Of a DNA stretch of 64,000 nucleotides, positions 48,784-63,327 are shown piece by piece. Under the pieces are notes generated by a model. It saw nothing but the letters and a program-made list of their open reading frames with translations. It did not search any database and was not told the DNA's origin. Location: contig CM065301.1 of the NCBI GenBank assembly GCA_032871835.1, forward strand, positions 11,478,413-11,542,412. The letters run 5' to 3'. Both the position numbers and the translations under genes were made by a program. This stretch comes from Dipteronia dyeriana. Lineage: Eukaryota; Streptophyta; Magnoliopsida; Sapindales; Sapindaceae. How positions within the stretch are numbered: position 1 is the stretch's first letter; each line of letters begins with the position of its first letter.

Positions 48784-49175
48784 TTTTTGAATCCTATATT
48801 TTAAACTAACACACAAAGATAACGACAATTTTACCCTTCTTCTGTTAAGTTCTAATAGTTTCCCACTAACTGTAGGGGATGTATGTCCAATTATATGAAA
48901 AAGTTACATATTCGTGTAATTATGCCTAATGTCAAGGGAAGTTTGTGCAATTTACCTTAAAAAAAATAATAAAAAGGCTTTTGTGGGAGTGTACCCAAAT
49001 CCTGTATCAAAATTGCAAACTATTATCGAATCATGAATCGGACGGCTCCTAAAGGTATCAAACAAGACAAACAAGGAATGACAATTACAAAGACCCTATA
49101 CTCTCAATGAAGAGCAAAACAAGAAGAATTCATTGGAATTACAGAGGGAATTGCACCTCTGATCAATATTTCCCA

Positions 49176-49183
49176 TATATAAA
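49176..49183 (+). promoter_or_regulatory. TATA box of the tau GST gene
   Basis: TATATAAA lies 71-78 bp upstream of the start codon at 49254, the usual place for a plant core promoter with a short leader. Confidence 0.65.
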
Positions 49184-49247
49184 TACCAAATAATCGATCA
49201 GTTAACTACCAAACTAAAAGAAAGAAAGACAGAGAAAGATCATTTAA

Positions 49248-50151
<904 letters not shown>

Positions 50152-50764
50152 TGAAATTCATGTGTGCTTTATATCTAAGGTTCTGTCTTAAAAGACAATA
50201 ATGAAGCTCAATAATCATTTTCCTTGGTTAACAGAGTTAACCAGAGGTGAAACTTTCTTGGTCCTGCAATGTTTTTGTGTGTTGTTGATGTAGCAAGAAA
50301 TAAAATACCACAATAATTCAGTATCAGTACATCCAATGAGCTTTAAAAAACACCTACATAAAAGGTACTCACAATTCTGCTTGAGAAACAACGTCAAACA
50401 GAATGGCAAGTTGGAAACCAGCAAGCACAGACAAAAGACCAAATGGATGACATAGCCAACAAAGGGAAGAAGAGGCTAAGAAACACTTTCTTTTACATTT
50501 ATGGAACTCAAAATCATATATTTACAATGCCGCATAAATTATAAGTTACAACACTGAGGACATAATTTTAATAGAAAAACATAATAAAAAAAGTTCCTAA
50601 GCCTGTTATACAGTTTTCTCGGTTACTTTGGGCTAAAAAACCTAAATTCTAATATGGCCATCATCCAAGGTATTTGTGCTCACATTTCGGACTATTGTAT
50701 AGACTGAAACACTATAAATGTAGGTTTATTCATACCTTCAAAAAATTTGTGAAAGATCCTGAAC
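50152..50764. other. Tail-to-tail gap between GST and TTC27-like genes
   Basis: Presumably two 3' untranslated regions. No further coding sequence recognised. Confidence 0.7.
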
Positions 50765-51188
50765 CTATGTAGGCATCGAATCAGATTGAAGTTTCATCTT
50801 CACTTCGTCAAGGCAAGCTTGAACATCCTTATATTCTTCCATGTCTGAGAATCCCCCAGCCTGAGATTCCACAAGTGTATCCTTATAATCATTCTTTTTA
50901 AAATGAGTGAAGAAATAAGCGATAACACTAAATCACTAATGCAGGTTAAAATATCAACTAGTGGAAGAAAGGCAGGTATATACAGTCCTTCAAGCTAGTC
51001 CATTATCTTAAAAAAGAAAAATATAAATGTCTTGCCTGTTTAATTGTGTTCTTCAGGTGCATCTCAGCTGCGAAGAGTTCTCGACGGCTACCAGAAGAGG
51101 AGGATATTTCCATGTACACCTTGCAAAGTTCCAAGGAGGCATGAGCAAACCGTTTAAACCGCTCTCTATCTTTCCACAAATCAGATCC

Positions 51189-51225
<37 letters not shown>

Positions 51226-54200
51226 ATTTACGGACATGCAACAATAACAATATACCCTACAATCAATCATATTCTAACTACTTTAAGCTTTAAGAGAATT
51301 GTGGCATATATTAAAACTCGTGTATAGTGCGTGTATAGTTCAGCAAGCACACATGTTATATCGGTAAATATCTACTTATAAAATTTTTGTAGAACAAAAA
51401 GAAACTCCATGCGATTGCAAATGTCATAGTTACATTTATGCATTGCTCATTCCCCGTAACTTATGAAAGTACACATAGAAATAAAGTAGATTAAAGCTTC
51501 AGCCAAGAGTGGTGATATAAAAGCATACTACAGAATGATCAGATCATATATCTTATATTAAGATGTTGAGGGAGAAACCTGATATGATCTAACTTGCTTC
51601 AAGAGGGCCTCACAGCACATTGTGAGATCGCCTTTAATTCTATGCCACCTAGCATATAGGCCCCACACATCTGCTCTACTTTCACTTCGAACTATCTGTG
51701 CCAAAGACAGAAACACTAAACATGAGCTACATAAGAGTTGGTATTTGTAACTGCCAGAGACTTTAATAAATTAATGGGTGCGCCTATTTGGGGGTCATTC
51801 TAGAAGGCAGACAAGCCTCACTTTGACTACTTTAACACAATTAGAGAAAAAATTTAACACAGCCGAATTCTTGCTTAGTTGTATATTGCAGCAGAGATAC
51901 AACTGAAAAATTATACAAGTCTGTGTTGCTTTAGGCATTACAAATTATTAGCAGGACTGACAGCCAAAATAAAGGGTAAATAAAACTTGAAATACATTGT
52001 ATGTATAAGATGTGCGTATGTGATGTATGTGTGAAACAAAAAAAGTGTTAGAATGTCTAGTCAGGAGGAAATAGGTGGACAAAATGCAGATCAAGGATAT
52101 GATTGCAAACCTGCTGTAAAATTTTACCAAGCAACTCCATCAAGTGCTCGGGTCGAGATCTTCCCATGGTAGATTCTTCATGGGCAGATCCACTGACAGA
52201 TTCTACAGGTGAATCTGCAGGAACTGCTTGCTTGGCACTGTCATAACTATTGGTGGCCAAAGATGACTCAGAATGTCTGGGTGCAATCCTTCCCTCCAAA
52301 TCTAGCATAATTCTTTCTAATAATTCAGCATCAATTCTTTTATTATTAGTTATCTTCAACACCATCTGCACAGCTTCTAGTGCCTACAAAAATAAAATAA
52401 TTTTACAATAATTTTACAGAATTTCTAAGTGGGATAAAACAATGTTTTCAAGAACGATACCATGTTATGCAATTTGCCATCATGGAATTTCTTTATCCAC
52501 AAGAATTACGATTTATATGCACTTCACAAGTGGCGATTATCCAGAAAGGACCTTTATGTGAGAAGCACCAGGAGTTAAGAATAGGATTTACAGAGGCCAC
52601 GTGCCAAAGCCAACTGAGACCTTTTAATTTTCATCAAACTATATGTTAATGTTAGCATATAATGAGATTTTAGAATTAAACTTTTAATATTAGTATTTTA
52701 GTACAATAACTTTTCAGACTTTAGAAAAAAGGTTTTTTTTTTCTTTAGTATTAATTGTGATTGCATACTATCTGATTTCCAAAAGTTACTTTAATAAATA
52801 AATAATAATATTAAAACAAGTAATATTATAGTTTTTCCATAGTGCATATATTTTATTATATTGTCACCAATTAATAATTTAGTTCAATTATTTAACATGT
52901 CTTGAATGATAAAAAATCCCATGCTACCTGCTAGAAGAGTTAATCTTTCCAACCATGATGAGGGCCTAGGACGAACAGTTGACAATAAGTCAAGTGACAA
53001 TGAAAATTTATTAGAGGATAATGGCCTTGAGGAGATACTTATAAAGAAAATTTAATTTTCATGCTACTTTAAGGCCCTTGATGTGCATACAAATGTTCAC
53101 GACTTCATATGAAATAAAACATCAAGCAATTTAGATAAAGAACTTTTCGGATAAAATAACAAAGCTAACATTCAAAGAGAGTAGAGAGAGTAAGTGATGA
53201 TTTATTGATAAAAATGACCATATTGTGCCCTTTATGATCCTCTTTGAAAACCTAACAAAGTCTCTGCAGTTCTCATCAGATTTTTCACATGAAACAAGTA
53301 AAGACATTTATGGGATGCTAAGGAAAAAAATACATGTCAAAAGAGATCAGCATATTTAATTCAATATCAACTTCATACCCAAGTTTTACCTGACTAATGT
53401 TGCCCACATCAAAAGCAACTTGGCTGTAGTTCTCCCACAACTGCCAGTTGTTCCGTCTGCCAAATTATGCTTTTGTGTTACTAAATATCCTAGCGCTTGC
53501 AAAACAGAAACAGATTATGTGTGTGCATGTGTTTTCTCACGATCGTGAATGTCTTAATGCATTGTACAAGACAAATATAAATGAATTAATCAAGGGAAAA
53601 CGACAGAACTTGAACTTCAGGGCCTCCTTGAATGCAATGAAAGACTCTTTGCTCTTCTTCTTGATCATATGCCTGCAAGGCAAAATGACTTCTATAATTA
53701 ACAAACGTCACACCAATTCAATAACTATAAGCTATATATTGTAAAATTTTCAGGGATCCATTGTATAATACAGTCGTCTGGAAATGAAACAGTTAATGAT
53801 GGGGTGTAGTATATTCCGGAAATAATTGTTAATTTTCATGGAGTAACCATACTACTAATTTAAATAACCATGAATATTGGAAGCACTCAAAGCTTCAACG
53901 GTAAGTTGACCAGATGCAGATGCAGAGTTCCAGTTAACATCTTATTAAGTATGTGAACCACAGAATTGATTTTTCTGTACAAGATAATTAGATATATGAC
54001 CATGTGGTAAAGGGAGTACAGGACCATCCCAAATTAAATAGAAGGTCTATAGCAGGAAACTCAAGGCAAAGGTGCTGCAACATAAAAAGCCCTCATTATT
54101 ACAATCCCTCACTTGCAGTAAGAAAATGATTGACACAGTATTGAAATAGAGTAAAAAAATGGTATGGTCTGATAAAAGAGATAAGATCATACAAGCAAGC

Positions 54201-57200
54201 AATATTATTCCAGGCTTCCCCGTTTTCAGGATCAAGTTGAACAGCTCGAGTAAACCCATCCAGAGCTTTTTCAACATCACGAGCCTGTATTCATCTTCAA
54301 CAATAAAGTTACAAGAACTTGGGGGAAAAGGACCATATATTCTAGTACAAGAACATAGGGCAGATAATAAATGTTACCTTTAATGCAGCAGCACCCAGAG
54401 CAAACCAACCATCTGGATACAAAGAATTCAAGGCCATAGCAGACTCCCTGAGATGTTATCAAAGTGAATTTGTCATTGAGCCATATCGGTTATCAATTAC
54501 AGACTTTGTAGATATACCACGTAAGAGAAAGAGAAGTAAAAGCATTAAACATACCAAAGGATTTTAGATGTAGCATAGTCCCCTCTATTGTATGAACTAC
54601 GAGCAAGAGACCGCTGATGCAAATAAAAATATGACAAGAAACAAAAATTAAGATAAAAGCAAAATAAATGTTATTTATTTTAACAATGAATAGCACCTTA
54701 GCCCGTGCAGACTTATCATTTGAAACTTCCAAAGCCTTCTCATAGCAGGAATCACTGTTTGTAATATCACCTAAAGAACACCTAGAAAATTAAAGCATAT
54801 ACATGTCAGCAAACTCTAATTCAACTCTTTTCTCTTTCTGTTAAGATATACAGCAGAAAAGAAAAGGCTAAGCGAGGTATTGTCACAAGCTTTGTGTATG
54901 TCTGTATGCATGTAGATAGCAATAACATGGGTGAACAGATATGGCCTCAGAACCACACATATTGAAACAGGGCTTCATAAGACATGAGAAAACAGTTGGT
55001 AAGATTCTAATACCAAGAAAAGGAATGGAGGAAGCCATACACCAAAAGAAAATCAGGATTTAGGAACGAGTGAACCCATAGATTCTGGTCAAACTGAAGG
55101 GAAGGCAAAACGTAAAGAATTTTGAAAGCCATACCCTTTTTGCCAGTAAAAATATATATTCTTGGACAATACTGTTCCTAAGATTATAGAACAAAGGAAT
55201 CAGTAAGAACCCATTTGGGAGCTTTTAAGTTATTTTACTGTAAACTGAAAATAGTATTATGATTTCTAATTTTCTATTAAATGTGACAATATCAGCATAT
55301 CAGATGAACACTAATCCCCTGATTGTAATAGGTGATCAAATACAGGATTTAAAAAAAAAGTGGCATAATTTTCAAGTGAAAAGAACAATAAAGGGTAATT
55401 AACATACCATAATCTGGGATCATTGGGTATCTCTGAAAGCCGTGTCTTTATGAGTTCAACAGCTGCTGCTTTCTTCCCCAATAGGCTGTTTTTCATATCA
55501 TAGACAAGAAATTCCCAAAAATCCCATTGGCAACAAGGGACAAAAGAAATGAAAACATAAACAAACAGAAGAACTAGATTTGAGACATGGCTGTTATGGG
55601 CATCATACCAGTTGCAGTGTATTAGATTATCCCATAACTCTAGATCCTCAAAAAATTTAATAGCTTCCCCGATCAAACCGCAGCTTACTAAAAGTTCCGC
55701 ATATTCCCTAACATTAAGATAAATGGAAATGGGACATTTAAAAGGAATAAAACTACACAAAAATGACAAATTTTAAAATAAGATATATAAAGAGATAGAA
55801 TGTAGCAAATCGATGGCTGGTACACTTAGAAATAATTAAACAAATCTGTGTTATCAAAGATAGAGAAGAAATAGTTTTACTTCCGCAGGGCAGGAACAGT
55901 GGGAATGTTAACCACATAGCAGAAGGGAATCCTTAGTGCCACTCCAGGGGAAGAGTTTTGAACACCCTCAACCTTAAAATAAAGCAAAATATATTTATGA
56001 GATAAACTGTCAAGAATTTGCTTAGAAAAGTTAACAAAAATTCTAAATAAACTGAAAATAGAAAATAAAACTGCATGTGCATTGAACTCAAAAAAGCACT
56101 TGTGAAGTAGAAAGTCATTGAGGAAAATAGATTTCTTTTTTTAAAGTAAATAAAAGGAAAGTAACAAAAAGAACAAGCACACAAACAAAACCTGACTGAT
56201 AAATGATTTGTTAATGAATCGATTTACAATAGACTGAATAAAGCTTTGCACAAATCTTTACGAACACGAGAACCCTCAAAAAAGATAGATTGAGCTAAGT
56301 TAAGACATTCTTAGACAATCCACCAAAGAACAAAAATAACAAAAGAATTCCCCACCCAAACCTCTACTGCCTCCCAGTGTAAAATTTGAAGGAACTACTG
56401 CCCGAAGAAAAGCATATAAATTTGACTTTATCCCTTAAAGACGGGATATATATCCTCCTCTCTACATCTCTGGAATGCTAAAAATTTCTTTCATTTCTTT
56501 CAATCCATATAAGTCAAAGAATTGACATCACCTCACAGTCCCCATAACACTAGACTTTCAAACCTTCCCCAAAAGCAGCAAACCTTTCCAGTATAACTAA
56601 ATAGTGAGTAGCACTGCCCATAAGAGCTTGTAAACCCGAACCAGCTTATTCCATAATTGCAAGGCAATGGGAAAATGCTAGAAACTTTGAATAAATACAT
56701 AAAAAGAAATAATGGATGCTTTCAAAATCTCTCCTTCATAAAGTACAAAATTGAGATGATAAAAATATACTTGTACCATTCCTTTGAAAAATGGCATTTG
56801 ACTTTACCCAGGTAAATTTTTTGACTTTTTATTAGCCTTTCATATCATCTTTGAGGGTTTGGAGAAAGACACACTAGAATCATCAAAGAAAATATTATGT
56901 AAGACTTGAGTTAAAAGTACTCTTACTTCTCTAGCACCCAATGTCTCCTATCTCCCTACAAATAAACTATATTTACAGGCATGAAACCAAGCAGCTAAAG
57001 TAAATCAAAATTTCATAAAGTTTTACACCATGGATATCTAACCAACTTCAACAACTCAGTGAGCCCTACAGCCTACAAGGGGCCTTCAACCTTGTATATA
57101 TACAATGAAAATTAAGCTCTACCAAAAATTTTAAAAATTCTAAATCTCTGAAGATTATTTCTAATTAACAAATATAAGCTAACCTCATCCATAAAATATT

Positions 57201-57754
57201 ATAACAAAAAGATTAAGTAGTCGAGATAATATAAGTTATAAATAAGAGGTTGAAAGAAAGAAAACCAAACAAGAATAATATCACACACACGCAGAGAGTT
57301 ATACCAATTTATCCATCATCTCTAAGGCACGAAAGTAGTCGAGTTAACATAAACTATAAACCAAAGGTTTAAACATACCAAACATTAATAGTATCACACA
57401 CGATCATACCAATTTATTCATCATCTCTAAGGCACGCCCCTTTGTACGACTACGAGCTGATTCCCATCGAATACGTAAGATATCACAGAAACTCTTTAGC
57501 TGAAAGTGAGAAGTCATGTAGATATCAGAAGAAAAAGAATACAAGATCAACATCAAACAAATCTTATATAGTGATGCACCATTTCTGAATTCTGATGGCA
57601 ATGCAATAATCTTTCACTCTAAACAATCAAACCTCAAAGCCTTAAACTATCTTATTTCTAAAATTATCCAATTCAATGTCAAATATTATTAATGGGTTGC
57701 CTACGATTTTCTTTTTCATTAAAAAAAAGGAAGTATTATTATTGTTATAGTACT

Positions 57755-57798
<44 letters not shown>

Positions 57799-60700
57799 AG
57801 AAAGCTCAAATGCTATATCTATGTCATTACCTGACACCTTAAACTTTCGAGTCTAATGGTTACTACCATAGTACCAAAGGCGGTTTTACTAGGAATGTCT
57901 GGGTTTGAGTCCCCCAACAGTTGAATTTGCATTTGTTATTGGTGTTTAGGTTTGGGTTTAGGTCATGTCACAAGCCTGTTTGGTCTTGCAAGTGAGGAGT
58001 TGTGTTAGAATGCTTAAATACTATTATTGGATTATTTCCTAACAACTTAAGCCTTAAGCTTTTGGGAACAAAGATTATTAACGAGTATTATCAGATTACA
58101 TATTAGAAAAAGCTTAATGCTTAGGCTGCAATAACTTAGGGAATACGAGGTTGAAGATCTGATGAAGCTAACTGCTAAAGAAATCCAATAAAGAATATCC
58201 ATGATATAATGTTGCTAACAAAAATAATTAATTTACTTACGATAAAATATGATGACTGCTGTGAATCAATTGCTTCTAAATACGGAGCCATATCCCATCC
58301 TGAATCAGAGATAGATCTGTAAATCAGCAGATGATCAAAGAGAAGGGCATTGACTATAATCAACAATGGGTTCAAAAAGGGACACTAAATAATTTATGCC
58401 TCTATCTGGACACCAAACTTCTGATACAAAAGAAACTCCTCAAAAATGATAGAACAGGAATTAAACAAGAAATCAATAAATGAATTTAATAAATAATTAA
58501 ATATCCTACTGCCCATTAGTACTATAAGTAGAAATTAATTTTTTCTCTTTAGCACACGGTGAAAATTGCCTAACTCTATCTATTTTGGTGCCATTACACA
58601 TTGAAGAAAATATTTTATGATTTTAGAAGAAATTATGTGATTGTTACCATTAAACAGCCTACTACTAAGAATGCTAGCAACTTGATCCCCTCTATTATCT
58701 CCAATGTCATCTTTCGTTATAGACTACTGAAGGGAAAACTACTATCTAGAAGACTAGAATGCATATCAAAATTACATGACACCATAAGATTTATGGAAGA
58801 TGGAGAATAAAAGAAAAACCGTGACAACATAAGATTCAGCCAGACATATACTCAAACAACTTACTTAGCATTTCATCATGTCGAGTGCTCTTTTCTATTA
58901 GAAGGCAATTTGACAGGACGACTGCCTGTTGAATCGCGTTTAAATGGGCAGCTGGGCCACCATTCTGGATACACAGCACTCCAGTTTCAGATTCATTACC
59001 ATTCTTCACTAATTTTGGGATAATTAAAACCTCTGAGACATCACTGATTTTAGAATCATTAGTCTGAATGCCAGGATTTATTGAAGGACCTGCATGCCCA
59101 GTGTTTGATGAGCTTGTGTTTGCAACAAGTACCATTTGTGCCTTTGGGTCTACCTATATTCAGGAACGATCTCTAAGTTATGAAGAAAAATCCCATCAAG
59201 TTCGTAAATGATATACCATCGAAATTTACCTGATGTACAGTTCGAAAACCAAGAGCCCCAGTAACTGAGAGCTGAAGACCTGCTGCCACTTCAGCTGACT
59301 CAAAATGTCGCCTGATACCATTAAAAGCACTTCAGCAAACAGCTATAATTTTAGAGGTGAAATGGGGAGGACAGGTGTGTGTGTGTGTGGGGGGGATGAG
59401 AATCTTGTATCAGTGGCAAAAATTGATTCCGAGACCAACTCCACCCAAAAGCCATTGTCATTTCCAACAGAGAATGGGGGAATAGTGACAATTTGAAACT
59501 AAGAAAAAAAATGCTCAATAACTGATAGCACTTTCATTGGGAAGGGGAGATTTCATGAAATTTAAACATAAGAATCCATTCTTGCATCTCTCATACAAAT
59601 ATCAGCCTGCATGAGATATATATGGGACAGAATCAACAGACTCTCTTTTACCATGCAAATCCTAATACAATTTTTAGACCATTAGATTAATGCACTTTCA
59701 ACAACTAACATTTACGCAGAATATACATATGACTGACAAACATTAACAATCAACAATATGTGTCATAATTGTGTGGGTGTGTGTGTATACCTTAAGGTTA
59801 GTTCTATACCATTCAACTGGGTGCCCCAATAACTTGTCAAATTATCTGAAGTACTATATATTCTAAAGCTGCTACAAATAAGCCCATCAAACATAAATTT
59901 TCCCATGATAACTCACCTGCAGTAATCAACCCTCCCATAAATGTATTCCAAGACACCTGCTTCCAGATAGACCGCAGAAACAATATCCGAAGGCTCTATA
60001 TCATAAAACTGAGTACCCCAATAACTTGTTACCTTTTCCAAAGTGCCAAAATGATTTAAAGTTTCACCCATATAAACTTGCAATAGATCAAACAATGTCG
60101 AGGACCGCTCATCCAAAATCCTCTGATGAACAAGTAGGACCGTCGTGAGCCACCACGAAACACTTCTAATCCCACACACCGACGACACACTTGCTTCAAA
60201 TAACATATCTTTTATCTTCATCAGCAACATTTTAGCAAAAACTATGTACTACAAAAACCAAAGAAACTCAAAATAAGTAAAAACATCACAAGTTCTTTTT
60301 TTTGGAAATATATTCAAAAGATATATATATATATAAACAAACAAACAAACAAACAAACAAATTGCCAGGTACCTGCAGATTAGAAAATTTTCCAAGCAAG
60401 TCAGAACCAGAAGACATGAGCTGATTACGCGCCCAATGCTCGCATTCGACCAATTCATGGCCTTTCGAATTAGAAATCTTCAACGGAAACGAACACTTGG
60501 GCACCTCCTCCACCAGAGGTCTGATTTTTATTCACAAAAACAAACCAAAAAACACTTCAAAAATTTCAGTTTTCATTTTTCATTAAATAAAAGCAATCCA
60601 TTCGAGAACAGATTAAAAACTAACCCAGTCATGTTACACTGAGTGAACCATAAAAGAGCAGCGACCGCCAGACACATCACGAGAACCACTCTACCATCCC

Positions 60701-61034
60701 TGTCGTTGTCGGCGTCGTTTTCGATGAACGCTTCAACGCGGTCGAGCAACTCGGAGTATACTCGGTCAGCGGACTCGGCCGAATTGACAAGGTCTTCGAG
60801 CTCGGGCGAGTGAAAGACGAGTCCGGCGGCGTCGGAGGAGAGCGCCCGGAGATAGTCTCCGGACTCGATTGAAGTGAGAAGGCCGTTGATGTGTGAATGG
60901 AGAGGAGAGACCACGGTGGTTCGGTCATCGGAGGGCTGGGATTGGAGATGAGGATCGGATGGCGGAGGAGCGACGGCGCAACGGAGGAGCCGGAGCTCGT
61001 AGCGGCGGAGGATTTCTAGTTGTTGTTCGGCCAT
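50765..61034 (-). CDS. TTC27: TTC27-like tetratricopeptide repeat protein
   Basis: Twenty coding exons join in frame to 917 aa: 61034-60625, 60520-60373, 60248-59917, 59311-59230, 59153-58865, 58299-58241, 57499-57410, 55972-55881, 55707-55609, 55485-55408, 54781-54697, 54613-54555, 54447-54378, 54284-54193, 53672-53610, 53456-53390, 52383-52111, 51695-51579, 51188-51036 and 50860-50765. The start MAEQQLEILRRYE and the blocks RWDMAPYLEAIDSQQSSYF, NDPRLWCSLGD, YPDGWFALGAAALK, VQLDPENGEAWNNIACLHM and RNNWQLWENYS match the plant homologue of TTC27 (Arabidopsis At5g17270). TPR units cluster at about residues 560-710. TPR proteins scaffold protein complexes; the plant role is not shown by the sequence. 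Intron 19 has a GC donor (CAG|GCAAGA). The exon 19 acceptor is preceded by a CT microsatellite. Intron 7 carries a duplicated exon end. Confidence 0.94.
51191..51223. repeat. (GA)n microsatellite forming the exon 19 acceptor tract
   Basis: On the gene strand this is (CT)n running directly into CAG at the start of the TTC27-like exon 19 (51188). Confidence 0.92.
57216..57437 (-). repeat. Tandem duplication spanning the TTC27-like exon 7 end and donor
   Basis: Two units, about 57216-57333 and 57334-57437, share AGTAGTCGAG at one end, a TATCACACAC stretch, and ATACCAATTTATCCATCATC (one base different) at the other. The upstream unit on the gene strand includes the last 28 bases of exon 7; the second unit is a decoy exon end in the intron. 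Confidence 0.82.
57759..57794. repeat. (AT)n microsatellite in TTC27-like intron 6
   Basis: Uninterrupted AT dinucleotides of about 36 bp between exons 6 and 7. Confidence 0.9.
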
Positions 61035-62009
61035 TCAAAATTACTGGAGCTAGAAAGGAGAGGTTTTGGGTTTTAGGCGCTTAGCTCCCACCTAGGGCCC
61101 ATCCTCTAGAGGGCCTATGTATTTACTTTAAAATCCCTTGTAAATTGTAACGAGTTATTATTGAGTTTTATACGACGTGACGGTATTTACGCCTCTTATT
61201 AAACCTTAAAACCTTAAAAGCGGTCAGCACATATCAAATTAATTTTTTAATAATATTTTTGAGTAAAATGGAAAATATCTATTATATAAATATGTATTTT
61301 AAAATTTTTAAATAATATCATATCACTATTTCTATTTATTATGGGATCAATTTAAAAAAAAAAATAGAGATACATATTTACACCTCCAATACAATTACAT
61401 AAAATCATATATATATATATATATATAATGACCAATCATAATAAAATAATTATTGAATTCTCTCTGTTCTTTTATTTTAGTTTTAATATTATTGATGGAA
61501 AGAGTTATAAATCTTAGTCACTATTTCTAAGAGAGTTTCTAGAATTAGAATCCCAACTCCATATTTCTCTATCTTTTTGTTTACCACATCATCTCCATAT
61601 TGAAGTTAGATAATTATATTAGAGAGAGTTTTTCTAACTTTTTAAATATCTATTCCATGCGGCAATCAATTTTCTCCAACTGCATATTTACATTGGAGAT
61701 GCTCTAAAGAGACTAATTGTTCATTTATTTGTTAGTAAACCCATCAATAATTATCAATTAGTTTCCCACTTTAATCTTTTATAACAAAAAATTAAAAAAA
61801 ACCTATTAATGGTTTGATATTATGAGAAAAACTCTTTTCATTTTAATAAGACCTAAATTCTCTTTTAAACATATTTTTGATCTCTTTTAAGGAAATATAA
61901 ATTGATTGTTAAATATGGAAAATTAATCAAAATCAAAAGACAATTTTTATTGTGATAAAAATAAAGTTTTAAAATATTTTTTATTAGAAGAACAAAATCA
62001 TAATACATA
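61035..62009. other. Intergenic region upstream of TTC27-like gene
   Basis: AT-rich. Contains a (TA)n run near 61410-61427 and a MITE-like end, CATTGGAGATGCTCT, at about 61691-61705. No gene seen. Confidence 0.6.
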
Positions 62010-62185
62010 GGGATATTATCACTAAAGTCCTTACTTTTTTCACGAATTGTCATATTTTTAACGTTTTTGTCATATTAGACTCTTTAGTCCTTTATTTTTC
62101 TAAATTACAATACTTTAGTCGTTCCATGACTCAAATAGTAGTCAAACTTAATGAAACTAAGGTTATTTCGGTCTTTTTATAAAAC
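62010..62185 (+). other. Possible transposon end, GGGATATTAT type, copy 1
   Basis: GGGATATTATCACTAAAGTC starts a segment whose later part (CTTTAGTC, GTCAAACTTAA, GGTTATTTCGGTC) parallels 63540-63705 in the same direction. This is common at long-arm MULE ends in plants; no partner end was found. Confidence 0.4.
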
Positions 62186-62439
62186 AACATATAAAAAATT
62201 AAAAAGAAAATCAAAACATGAAAAAAGAAAAATTGATTTGGTCGATATCCTTGTATCTCACTAGATCCATCTTTGGATGGATCTCCATGAGAGGAACCCG
62301 AACCACGGCGGCCCAGTTTGCCGCTACTGGGGGAACTCTGCGATTTGGGGTTTTTTATTTGGGTTTCGTTTGTGGTTGGCGGTCGATTTTAATTCGAACC
62401 CAGATTCAGTTCAAACCCAGCTATGTGTGAGAGAAAGAG

Positions 62440-62600
62440 ATGTTGGTTTGGTGGTGGTGTGTGTAAGAGAGATAGTGGTGGTGCACTGGTGTGTGTGTGT
62501 CTGTGAGAGAGAGAGAGAGAGAGATGTTGAGATGGTGGTGGTGTGTGCGTGAGAGTGCGAGAGATGATGGTGGTCTGTGTGAGACAATATTGCAATTTTT
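62440..62600. repeat. Low-complexity GTGGTG/GTGT/GAGA tract
   Basis: Mixed dinucleotide and trinucleotide repeats; frames through it are artefacts. Confidence 0.75.
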
Positions 62601-62968
62601 TTTTTTTGTGTGAAAGCAATGAGCCGCCATGGGTTTTTTGTTGATGACGGTGTTTATGATTTTTGTGGGGATGATAAAGGTATGGGGTTGATGATAATGG
62701 TGGTTCCTGGTGGGGTGATCTGGGTATGTTTTTTTTTATATAATAATTTTTTTTTTACTTTCTTTGTTTTGTTGTTCTGTTTTGATTTACCCAGTTTATT
62801 TGTGTATGTTGCTCTGTTTTGCTGTAAGCCTGTAACCAGTTTATTAAAAAAAAAAAAGGTAAAAAAAAGGGTAAAAAAAAAAAGAAGATCATGACAACGT
62901 TCGTGGGTGTTGTAAAGGCGGCCGAATACTTTTTAACAGGACAATTCATCGTTTTCAAAGTTAAGTTG

Positions 62969-63327
62969 AGTTTGGCATTGCTTTCCCTGCTGTTTTTGAA
63001 TTCTGGACCTAAGATAAAGTACCATAATTATATAATACTTAACACTAAACATAAGTAAATAAAAAAAATATAAAGTATAACAAATTAATACCATTTAGAT
63101 GTCTATGTCATTTTAGTAATTTTACACACTTACAACACTTTTTATTTCAGTTTACCAAACACATTGAAATTGCTTTTAGTTCTCACAGCATTTTTGAAAA
63201 TCAGTTTACTAAACACTCACCTGATTCTTTCCACAGCAATTTTAAAAGCACTTCTCCCCACAGCAATTTTAAAAGCACTTCTCCCCACAGCACTTCTCCC
63301 CACATCACAGCAATGTCAAACTGGGTC
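62969..63327. mobile_element. hAT-like MITE, ~359 bp
   Basis: Ends AGTTTGGCATTGCT and, inverted, CAGTTTGACATTGCT. The flanks share TAAGTTG (62962-62968 and 63328-63334). The right arm contains a 27-bp tandem repeat with AGCACTTCTCCCCACAGCA (about 63231-63305). Confidence 0.6.

Larger units (their letters stand above)
45455..48959. mobile_element. Large element with long terminal inverted repeats, non-coding, ~3.5 kb
   Basis: The left end TAAGGTAAATTGCACAAACT and the inverted right end share the next GACATTAGGCATAATT with minor gaps, and weaker similarity runs to about 120 bp. This resembles long-arm Mutator-like elements. No clear target-site duplication. The interior holds two MITEs, a 200-bp tandem array and a nested 1267-bp element, so its original size was smaller. 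Its right end is about 295 bp before the GST start codon. Confidence 0.7.

Noticed and set aside
48960..49170. Target-site duplication for the large element ending at 48959
   Set aside because: A-rich flanks on both sides look similar only because of composition; no 8-11-bp match is convincing.
62277..62552. 91-residue + strand frame
   Set aside because: Runs into a GTG/GAGA low-complexity tract and resembles no protein family.
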